Source: AC-32 sp963704005
GTDB lineage: Bacteria; Actinomycetota; Thermoleophilia; Gaiellales; Gaiellaceae
Reading direction: 5' to 3'
NCBI GenBank assembly: GCA_963704005.1
Contig: CAVPGJ010000001.1
Span: 434,001-498,000, forward strand
DNA length: 64,000 bases
A model generated the notes under the pieces. The model was not told the DNA's origin and ran no database searches. It saw nothing but the letters and a program-made list of their open reading frames with translations. Below, piece after piece: positions 7,940 through 14,318 of the stretch. The number at the start of each line of letters is the position of its first letter. Position 1 is the first letter of the stretch. Position numbers and translations under genes: made by a program.

Positions 7940-8754
7940 ACCGGTCGCCCGCGGCCGCGAAGCTCAACCTGGCGCTCGTCGTCGGCCCGCGCCGGGAAGA
8001 CGGCCGGCACGAGCTGGCCACCGTCCTCCAGCAAATCGACCTGGCCGACCGGATCGCCGTCGAGCCGGCGCGGGAGCTCAGCGTCAAGGGGTTCGCCGAG
8101 GACACCCTCGTCCGCCGTGCGCTCGAGGAGCTGGCGGCCGCGGCCGGCGCCGAGCCGCGCTGGGCGGCGCGGATCTGGAAAGAGATCCCCCTCGCGGCCG
8201 GGCTCGGCGGCGGCAGCTCCGATGCGGCGACCGCCCTCCGGCTCGCCAACGAGACGCTCCCCGAGCCGCTCTCGTCCGAGGCGCTCCACGAGCTCGCGGC
8301 CGCGCTCGGGGCCGACGTGCCCTTCTTCCTCACCGCCGGCCCGCAGCTCGGCGAGGGAACGGGCACCGACCTGACGCAGCTCGACCTCCCGCAGGACTAC
8401 TGGGTCGTTCTCCTGCTGCCGCACGATGCGAGCAAGGAGTCGACGGCGTCGGTCTACGAGGCCTTCGCCGAGCGCGGCGGCGAGCGGGGCTACCCCGAGC
8501 GCCGCGCCCGGCTCGACGAGGCGCTCGCGACGGTCCGGCGCGCGAGTGACCTCGGCACCCTGCCGCCGAACGACCTCGCATCGTCGCCCGTGGCCGACGA
8601 GCTCCGGTCGCTCGGCGCCTTCCGGGCCGATGTGAGCGGCGCCGGGCCGACGGTCTACGGCCTCTTCCAGCACCGCAAGCCGGCCGCCGCGGCCGAGCGC
8701 GCGCTGCGGCGCCGGGGCCGAACCTGGCTCACCGTGCCGACTTGGTACGGTTGA
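7936..8754 (+). CDS. ispE: 4-diphosphocytidyl-2-C-methyl-D-erythritol kinase
   Basis: A 272-residue GHMP kinase of the MEP isoprenoid pathway that phosphorylates CDP-methylerythritol at the 2-hydroxyl. AAAKLNLAL at the N-terminus, the ATP loop IPLAAGLGGGSSDAATAL (about 90-107), LGADVPFF and the C-terminal VSGAGPTVYG motif are family hallmarks. The GTG start overlaps the YjbQ stop (GTGA), so a long upstream extension of the same frame is rejected. Confidence 0.95.
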   Translation: MNRSPAAAKLNLALVVGPRREDGRHELATVLQQIDLADRIAVEPARELSVKGFAEDTLVRRALEELAAAAGAEPRWAARIWKEIPLAAGLGGGSSDAATALRLANETLPEPLSSEALHELAAALGADVPFFLTAGPQLGEGTGTDLTQLDLPQDYWVVLLLPHDASKESTASVYEAFAERGGERGYPERRARLDEALATVRRASDLGTLPPNDLASSPVADELRSLGAFRADVSGAGPTVYGLFQHRKPAAAAERALRRRGRTWLTVPTWYG

Positions 8755-8758
8755 GGCA

Positions 8759-9136
8759 ATGGCCACCAACAGCTCCCTCGAGCCCGCCAAACCGCTCGAG
8801 CACGGCAGTACCAAGACCGGCCGCTGGCTGCGCGCGCGCCGCACGCGGATCGTCCTCTGGATCGCCGTCCTCGAGGGAATCCTCGTCGCGCTCACGCACG
8901 ACTTCACGAAGTGGACCGTGGTCGCGATCGCCATTCCGGTCCTGGCCGTCTATGTCTTCTGGGGGCGCAATGCCCGCTCCGACACCGTGCGCCAGGTCGC
9001 CTGGATCGCGGGCGCCTCGCAGGCGCTGGCCGTTGTCGTCGCGATCTTCGCCTTCCTCCTCAGCTGGCTGGCGCTGGCCCTGGCGGGCGTCTTCGCCGTG
9101 ATCGCCCTGATCTTCCTCTTCTCCGAACGAGGCTGA
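8759..9136 (+). CDS. Small three-span membrane protein, unknown function
   Basis: A 125-residue protein with a hydrophilic N-terminus (1-30) and hydrophobic segments at about 36-50, 55-72 and 83-120 (the last possibly two spans). No family is recognised. It starts at ATG 8759, 4 nt after ispE, yet TACGGT (8746-8751) lies 7 nt upstream, so it may have its own leaderless promoter. Homologues of this kind are common as short hypothetical proteins next to glmU or ispE in actinobacteria (inference). Confidence 0.7.
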   Translation: MATNSSLEPAKPLEHGSTKTGRWLRARRTRIVLWIAVLEGILVALTHDFTKWTVVAIAIPVLAVYVFWGRNARSDTVRQVAWIAGASQALAVVVAIFAFLLSWLALALAGVFAVIALIFLFSERG

Positions 9137-9151
9137 GCGAAGCCTGGATAA

Positions 9152-9225
9152 TGGCTGGGGCGCCAGGATTCGAACCTGGGATCGCGGGACCAAAACCCGC
9201 TGCCTTACCACTTGGCTACGCCCCA
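9152..9225 (-). tRNA. tRNA-Gln (anticodon TTG)
   Basis: On the minus strand the 7-bp acceptor stem TGGGGCG/CGCCCCA, the D arm GCCAAGTGGTAAGGC, the anticodon stem-loop GCGGG-TTTTGGT-CCCGC (anticodon TTG, glutamine) and the T arm CCAGG-TTCGAAT-CCTGG all fold. The discriminator is G and the CCA tail is encoded (9154-9152). It is transcribed against the flanking genes. Confidence 0.97.
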
Positions 9226-9262
9226 CCAGAATGTTTTGTCGCCCAACGATATCTCCGCTGAC

Positions 9263-10588
9263 TTGAGCGACCGGAAGCTGGCAGCGGTCATCCTCGCCGC
9301 CGGCTTGGGCACCCGCATGCGCTCGGCGACGCCGAAGCACCTGCATCCGCTGCTCGGGAGGCGGCTCGTCGACTGGGTGATCGAGGCGGTCCGCCCGCTC
9401 GGGCCGCAACCACTCGTGGTCGTGACCGCACCCGGCCAGGAGGACGCCTTCGAGGGCGTCGACGTCGCCGTCCAGAGCGAGCCCCGCGGGACCGGCGACG
9501 CCGCCGCCGCGGCTCGCCCGAAGCTCCAGGCCTTCGAGGGCGACCTGCTCGTCGTCAGCGGCGACGCCGCCACGATCACAACGGAGATCCTCGAGCGGCT
9601 GCTCGAGACCCACCGCCGCGAGCAGGCCGCCGCGACGGTCCTCTCCTTCGACCGCCCCGACCCGGGCGACTACGGCCGCATCGTCCGCGGGGCCGACGGA
9701 AGCCTCGAGGCGATCGTCGAGGCCGGCGACGCGACCCCCGAGCAGATCGCGATCACCGAGATCAGCTCGTCGATCTACGTCTTCGACGCCGGGAAGCTGT
9801 GGCCGGCGCTCGAGCGGCTTGCCCCCGAGAACCGGCAGGGCGAGCTCTACCTGACCGACACGATCCGCGAGCTCGTCGCGGCCGGCGACCGGGTAGCCGT
9901 GTACGAGGACGACGATCCCGCAGAGGTCGGCGTCAACACGCGCGCCGAGCTGGCCGCCACTGCGGCCGTCCTGCGCGACCGGATCAACGAAGCGCACATG
10001 CTCGCGGGGGCGACGATCGTCGACCCGGCGACGACGTGGATCGAGCCGTCCGTCGAGCTCGAGCCCGACTCGACCATCCACCCGTTCACGATCCTGCGCG
10101 GTGAGACCCGCGTGGCCGAGGGCGCCGAGGTCGGCCCGCACGCCGTGGTCGACGGTGCCGTCGTCGGCCCGCAAGCACTGGTCGGCCCCTTCTGTTACCT
10201 TCGCCCCGGAACCGTGCTGGAGGCCGGCGCCAAGGCGGGCACCTTCGTGGAGGTGAAGAACTCCCGCCTCGGAGCTGGGGTGAAGGCGTCTCACCAGTCC
10301 TACATCGGCGATGCGGACATCGGCGAGGGAACCAACATCGGAGCCGGGAACATCACTGCGAACTTCCCCCATCGCGAGGGCGAGCCGAAGGCCCGCACCG
10401 TGATCGGCCGCAACGTCAGGACCGGCGTCCACAATTCCTTCGTTGCGCCGGTCGAGATTGGCGACGATGCTTGGACCGGGGCGGGCTCCGTCATCACCGA
10501 GGACGTCCCGCCCGAAGCGCTCGCCGTCGCGCGCCAGCGCCAGGAGAACAAGGAAGGCTACGTACGGAAAAGGCGGGAAGGAAAATGA
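9263..10588 (+). CDS. glmU: Bifunctional UDP-GlcNAc pyrophosphorylase / glucosamine-1-P acetyltransferase
   Basis: About 441 residues. The N-terminal nucleotidyltransferase domain has AAVILAAGLGTRMRS and later sugar-nucleotide motifs; the C-terminal third is a left-handed beta-helix with hexapeptide repeats, KNSRLGAGVKASHQSYIGDA carrying the acetyltransferase catalytic His, and GAGNITANF. It makes UDP-GlcNAc for cell-wall synthesis. The start is uncertain: TTG 9263 fits the family's N-terminus best, TTG 9236 is possible, and anything earlier runs into the antisense tRNA. prs overlaps the stop by 4 nt. Confidence 0.95.
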   Translation: MSDRKLAAVILAAGLGTRMRSATPKHLHPLLGRRLVDWVIEAVRPLGPQPLVVVTAPGQEDAFEGVDVAVQSEPRGTGDAAAAARPKLQAFEGDLLVVSGDAATITTEILERLLETHRREQAAATVLSFDRPDPGDYGRIVRGADGSLEAIVEAGDATPEQIAITEISSSIYVFDAGKLWPALERLAPENRQGELYLTDTIRELVAAGDRVAVYEDDDPAEVGVNTRAELAATAAVLRDRINEAHMLAGATIVDPATTWIEPSVELEPDSTIHPFTILRGETRVAEGAEVGPHAVVDGAVVGPQALVGPFCYLRPGTVLEAGAKAGTFVEVKNSRLGAGVKASHQSYIGDADIGEGTNIGAGNITANFPHREGEPKARTVIGRNVRTGVHNSFVAPVEIGDDAWTGAGSVITEDVPPEALAVARQRQENKEGYVRKRREGK

Positions 10589-11631
10589 GTGAAGCGACAC
10601 TCCCGGGGCTCGAGACGGTCGAGCCCGTCCTGCCGGTGACCGAGCGCGCGCCCTGGATCGAGCGCGGGCCGCAGAAGCGGCTGATGCTCTACTCCGGCCG
10701 CTCGAACCCGGAGCTCGCCGAGCAGATCGCCGACAGGCTCGGCGTCGCCCTCGGCGACGTCAAGCTGAAGACCTTCGCCAACGGCGAGACCTATGTGCGC
10801 TACGTCGACTCGATCCGCGGCGCGGACGTGTTCATCGTCCAGTCGGGGAACCAGCCCGTCAACGACCATCTGGTCGAGCTGCTGATCATGGTGCAGGCGG
10901 CGAAGCTCGCCTCGGCAAAGCGGATCACCGCCGTCGTCCCGTGGTTCCCGTACTCGCGCCAGGACAAGAAGTCGGCGCCACGCGAGCCGGTCACGGCCAG
11001 GCTCGTGGCCGACGCGCTCGAGGTCGCCGGCGTCGACCGCGTGGTGACGATGGACCTCCACGCCGGCCAGATCCAAGGCTTCTTCAACGTGCCGGTCGAC
11101 CACATGACCGCGCTGCAGCTGTTCGCCCAGTACTACCGGGACAAGGGCTTTCATGGCGAAGGGGTCGTCGCGGTCTCGCCCGACCCGGGCCGCGCGAAGA
11201 TGGCCCGCCGATTCGGCCAGATGCTCGAGGGCGACCTGGCGATCATGAACAAGACCCGGCCGGAGCACGACCGAGCGGCGGTCACCGAGGTGATCGGCGA
11301 CGTCCGCGGCAAGGTCGCGATCATGAGCGACGACCTGATCGTCACCGGCGGCACGCTGATCGCCGGCGCCGAGTCGCTGCTCGACGCCGGCGCGACCGAG
11401 GTCTACGCCTGCGCGACGCACGGGCTCTTCCCCGGCAACGCGTTCGAGAAGATCGCCGCCAGCGACCTCAAGCAGGTCACGGTCACGAACACGGTGCCGA
11501 TCGACCCGGTCAACCGGCCTGCCAAGATCGACGTCCTCCCGGTCTCGAGCCTGCTCGCCGAGACGATCCTGAACGTCTTCGCAGACGACTCCGTCTCGGC
11601 CATCTTCGCGGGCGAGAACCAGCTGTTCTAG
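10585..11631 (+). CDS. prs: Ribose-phosphate pyrophosphokinase
   Basis: A 348-residue PRPP synthase converting ribose-5-phosphate and ATP to PRPP for nucleotide, His and Trp synthesis. Motifs: FANGETYVRYVDSIRG, WFPYSRQDKK, the flexible-loop/PRPP signature VVAVSPDPGR, and DDLIVTGGT. The N-terminus has a 30-residue extension before LMLYSGRSNPELA. ATG 10585 overlaps the glmU stop (ATGA). Its last codons and stop lie inside a 19-bp sequence repeated at 13964-13982, which I interpret as an attachment site. Confidence 0.96.
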   Translation: MSEATLPGLETVEPVLPVTERAPWIERGPQKRLMLYSGRSNPELAEQIADRLGVALGDVKLKTFANGETYVRYVDSIRGADVFIVQSGNQPVNDHLVELLIMVQAAKLASAKRITAVVPWFPYSRQDKKSAPREPVTARLVADALEVAGVDRVVTMDLHAGQIQGFFNVPVDHMTALQLFAQYYRDKGFHGEGVVAVSPDPGRAKMARRFGQMLEGDLAIMNKTRPEHDRAAVTEVIGDVRGKVAIMSDDLIVTGGTLIAGAESLLDAGATEVYACATHGLFPGNAFEKIAASDLKQVTVTNTVPIDPVNRPAKIDVLPVSSLLAETILNVFADDSVSAIFAGENQLF

Positions 11632-11632
11632 A
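11614..11632 (+). repeat. Putative attL: 19-bp direct repeat at the 3' end of prs
   Basis: GAGAACCAGCTGTTCTAGA covers the last five codons and stop of prs. An identical 19-mer is found at 13964-13982, 2350 bp downstream. The core AACCAGCTGTT is near-palindromic. The element between the repeats contains an integrase remnant, so this is read as the left attachment site. Confidence 0.7.
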
Positions 11633-11734
11633 AACGCCGGGCAACCATGCGGGTCTGCGCCGCCTTTGCTAACGGGGTGCTAACGCGCGCGTTGTGCAGA
11701 GGGTCCGTCGTCTTGCCTTACTACGCTTCGGGGC

Positions 11735-11983
11735 ATGAACGAGGAGAACGAACAGCCGAAGGCGGAACGTCCTCAGCCTGCCGACGTCGAGTCCGAGGTA
11801 GTCGAGCGGAGCCTTGACGCCGTCCTCCAGGGCGCTCAAGCCTTTGGCGAGGCCACTGGCGGTCTCGGAGCCTTGCTCTTAGGCGTGAGCAAGGTGAAGG
11901 AAACGTTCGGAGGTGGCGATCAGAGCGCCGACCCGCCGCCACCACCGAGCGAACCTCCGGTGAACTCGGACGAGCCGAAGTAA
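11735..11983 (+). CDS. Small hypothetical protein, within the prs island
   Basis: An 82-residue hydrophilic protein with a glycine-rich, mildly hydrophobic centre (GGLGALLLGVSKVKETFGGG) and a proline/serine tail. No family is recognised. A TACGCT hexamer at 11722-11727 lies 7 nt before ATG 11735, matching the leaderless pattern of the host genes and supporting a real gene. It is the first gene inside the putative mobile element. Confidence 0.55.
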   Translation: MNEENEQPKAERPQPADVESEVVERSLDAVLQGAQAFGEATGGLGALLLGVSKVKETFGGGDQSADPPPPPSEPPVNSDEPK

Positions 11984-11993
11984 CCCCGCCCTC

Positions 11994-12105
11994 TCAGGCG
12001 ATCAGGGCCGCCACCTGCTCGGCCGTCTCGTCCTCCGACTGTGGAAGCAGGTGTGCATAGACCCGCAGTACAGTCTCGGGGCGGTCGCCGATCCTCTTTG
12101 TCCAC
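11994..12105 (-). pseudogene. C-terminal remnant of a tyrosine recombinase (integrase)
   Basis: Read on the minus strand from about 12105 to the TGA at 11996-11994, the frame encodes GDRPETVLRVYAHLLPQSED followed by ETAEQVAALIA and stop. This is the tail of a phage-type integrase, with the nucleophilic Tyr in the VYAHLLP segment. Upstream sequence in this frame loses the family pattern, so the catalytic Arg-His-Arg part is gone. Its position next to the putative attL fits an integrase adjacent to its att site. The rest of 11984-12344 shows no other supported gene. Confidence 0.7.
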
Positions 12106-12344
12106 GGATAACTGGGGCGCCGTGCTGCGCCGAACGGTGCGACGGGGTCACCCCCGACGCTTGAGTCCGCCTACAGAGCGAAGCTTCGGATGGCAGCCTC
12201 GAAGTAGGACCTCCAGGACGTAAGGCGGTCGGGAATTTGTGGCAAGGCGCATCAGTGGAATGTCCGATGCCTCAGAGGAGGGGGCGTCCGATGATCGTCT
12301 CGTTGCGAGCGGCAGCATCGTTGCGCTCGCGGGAAGGAGTGGCA

Positions 12345-13352
12345 ATGGCAACGCGGACGAGGACGCATGCAGAGTCGAACGGAGCCGGCGTCGTGCGGGC
12401 TGAGGCATGCCCCTACTGCGGCCAGCCTCTGCTCAACCAGTCGGCGATACGTCACCTGGAGACAAGCAAGCGCCAGCATGAGCGGGACCTACAGGCGGCG
12501 GCGGAGACGCTGGCCAAGAAGCTCGCAAGCGAGCACGCAGCCGAGTTGGAGATGAAGCACGCGAAGAAACTGGCCCAAGCGGAGACGGCTGCAGCGCGCA
12601 AAGGGCGGGAGGAGGCACGGACGGAGCTGGGCAAGAAGGATCGCCTCCTCACGCAATTCAAGAAGCAGATTGCGGTTCAGGAGCGCCAGATCGAGCACCT
12701 GACAGGGGTCGAGCGCGGCGACCTGAACGAGGAGGAGCTCCTATTGGGGCTGCAGGCCGCATTCCCGGACGACGAGATCGAACGCGTCGGCCACGGGCGT
12801 GCAGGCGGCGACATCGTGCAGGAGGTGCGCGTCCGCTCAGATGGGAGCCTGGAGACGGCCGGGCGGATCGTCTACGAGTGCAAGGACACGCAGAACTGGT
12901 CGGACGGCTTCATCAAGCAGGCTCGCAAGGAGGGAGAGACGCACAACACGCCCTACCTGGTGATCATCAGCCGTGCCTTCCCAGCCGAGCAGAAGACGCT
13001 GTTCGTGAAAGACGGCGTCGCCGTCGTGGATCCGGTCCGGTCGGTCGACCTGGCGCGGATCATGCGGCGAATGGTCGTCGAGGTGCATCGTGCCGAGCTG
13101 GGCGCTGATGGGCAGGAGACGAAAGGTGTCGAGCTGTGCAAGTACCTCGGCAGCGCCGAGTTCCGTCACACGTTCGACGTAGTGGCCGGAAGCAGCGAAG
13201 AGCTGGCCGGCTTGCTGGCCAAGGAACGGACGTGGCACGAGCACTCGTGGGCCACGCGGCAGTCGATCTACACCGAGATCGGCCGCAAGACCGACGCGAT
13301 CGACGCGCGTATCGACACGATCATTCATAAGCGGCATGCCCGGCGTTCTTGA
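12345..13352 (+). CDS. DUF2130-type restriction-endonuclease-like protein
   Basis: A 335-residue protein. Near the N-terminus CPYCGQPLL looks like half of a zinc ribbon; residues about 45-145 are a charged coiled coil; the C-terminal half has GGDIVQEV followed by YECKDTQNW, a D...ExK arrangement of the PD-(D/E)XK nuclease fold, then VVDPVRSVDLARIMRRMV. This organisation matches DUF2130, proteins proposed to be nuclease-like and often found on mobile DNA. ATG 12345 is chosen because GGAAGGAG (12332-12339) sits just upstream. It overlaps the HIRAN frame by 17 nt. The biochemical role is unknown; defence is an inference. Confidence 0.75.
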   Translation: MATRTRTHAESNGAGVVRAEACPYCGQPLLNQSAIRHLETSKRQHERDLQAAAETLAKKLASEHAAELEMKHAKKLAQAETAAARKGREEARTELGKKDRLLTQFKKQIAVQERQIEHLTGVERGDLNEEELLLGLQAAFPDDEIERVGHGRAGGDIVQEVRVRSDGSLETAGRIVYECKDTQNWSDGFIKQARKEGETHNTPYLVIISRAFPAEQKTLFVKDGVAVVDPVRSVDLARIMRRMVVEVHRAELGADGQETKGVELCKYLGSAEFRHTFDVVAGSSEELAGLLAKERTWHEHSWATRQSIYTEIGRKTDAIDARIDTIIHKRHARRS

Positions 13353-13734
13353 CCTTCTTCGTGGCTCGAAATCGCCGGCGGCCGCTCGCCTCCGAAAGGT
13401 GGAGGCGACGCTCTACTCGGGGACGGAGACGCTCGAGGTAGTCGGTGAATCGCATTATCAGGACGCGCTGTGGCAGATCGTCGGGGGCCGCAGGCCCGAC
13501 CACGTTCGTTATGAGACCTTCGCCGTCCTCGTGCCGGACGCCGCTAACCCGTACGACCCGAACGCGATCGAAGTACAGGTCGCCGGCGCCCTCGTCGGTT
13601 ACCTCTCGCGTGATGATGCGGTCGATCGCCGGAGTTCGATCGCTTCGACGGGAACATCCGGAAACTCGGCTTTGAGCTCCACCGGGATGCGCTGGAGACG
13701 TCGCTCGATGTCTGCTGTCAGAACCGCCACCTAA
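13336..13734 (+). CDS. HIRAN-domain protein, probably frameshifted
   Basis: Residues about 33-95 (from VVGESHYQDAL through NPYDPNAIEV to VGYLSRDDA) match the HIRAN domain, a DNA-end-binding module found in helicases and as a stand-alone partner. After VGYLSRDDAV the frame changes character to Ser/Arg-rich sequence, while the -1 frame from 13617 reads SPEFDRFDGNIRKLGF, a plausible continuation that stays open to 14327. A small deletion near 13620-13630 is the simplest explanation. The start overlaps the upstream nuclease-like gene, implying a translated pair before decay. Confidence 0.6.
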   Translation: MPGVLDLLRGSKSPAAARLRKVEATLYSGTETLEVVGESHYQDALWQIVGGRRPDHVRYETFAVLVPDAANPYDPNAIEVQVAGALVGYLSRDDAVDRRSSIASTGTSGNSALSSTGMRWRRRSMSAVRTAT

Positions 13735-13874
13735 CCCCCCTTGTCGTTCGAGAGCCCACCGCCAGTCTCTCTGAACCCCGAGCGGCTGCCATCGGTTCCC
13801 ACTACGGATGCGGATTAAGGGATTCCCACGAGGCAGTCACCACGGCCTGGCGCTTCGGGAGACGTGCGCAGCGA

Positions 13875-13890
13875 AGAACCAGCTTTTCTA
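13875..13890 (+). repeat. Imperfect third copy of the prs-end repeat
   Basis: AGAACCAGCTTTTCTA matches the 16-bp core of the att-like repeat at 15 of 16 positions and lies 92 bp upstream of the perfect copy at 13964. It may mark an earlier integration or a displaced att site. Confidence 0.5.
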
Positions 13891-13963
13891 TACGCGGCCC
13901 AGTCCAAGGAGTCGTCAGCGGACACGTCTCGCTACGGGCGGCTACGGGTCGTCATGACGGACA

Positions 13964-13982
13964 GAGAACCAGCTGTTCTAGA
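13964..13982 (+). repeat. Putative attR: 19-bp direct repeat
   Basis: An exact copy of the prs 3' end (GAGAACCAGCTGTTCTAGA), defining the right boundary of a 2.35-kb element. Sequence to its right would be the original prs downstream region. Confidence 0.7.
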
Positions 13983-14318
13983 CTCGCGCGGGCCGCGACC
14001 GGGAGGAGCCATGAACATTGCTGGAGCCGTTACCTACGATCCGATCGGGAGCTCGTCCGCGACCTCGTCCGGGCCGACCAATGTCAAGCGGTCCGGGCGC
14101 CCGCCGGCACGGACGCGATGGCGATCTCGCTCGAGAGCCCTCCGATCCGGGTCTCGTTCGACGGCAAGAACCCGGGCCCGAAGCATGGGTTGAGACTCGT
14201 GGGCCCGGACCACTTCTTCGCGATCGGGAAGTCGTTCAAGTTCGCCTCAGCCGAGCACGGGCACTCGGCGACGATCAACGTCATCTGGTTGCGCGCTCGC
14301 CTGCCGAAGCACGGCGCC
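13983..14318. other. Intergenic region with no clearly supported gene
   Basis: An ATG at 14012 follows GGGAGGAG (14000-14007) but its frame has no recognisable protein character beyond about 20 residues. A 69-residue frame at 14118-14327 overlaps the end of the minus-strand cyclase gene and lacks a -10 or RBS; it is also the tail of the open frame that would continue the HIRAN gene after a frameshift. I see no RNA gene here. Confidence 0.4.

Noticed and set aside
9131..9146. AGGCT-AGCCT hairpin after the small membrane protein gene as a terminator
   Set aside because: A 5-bp stem with no T-tract is too weak to call.
9212..9262. N-terminal extension of glmU
   Set aside because: It overlaps the antisense tRNA-Gln and adds residues with no homology; family start is near LSDRKLAAVILAAG.
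12148..12408. An 86-residue minus-strand frame in the island
   Set aside because: No motif, no -10 or RBS, and it overlaps the start of the DUF2130-like gene.
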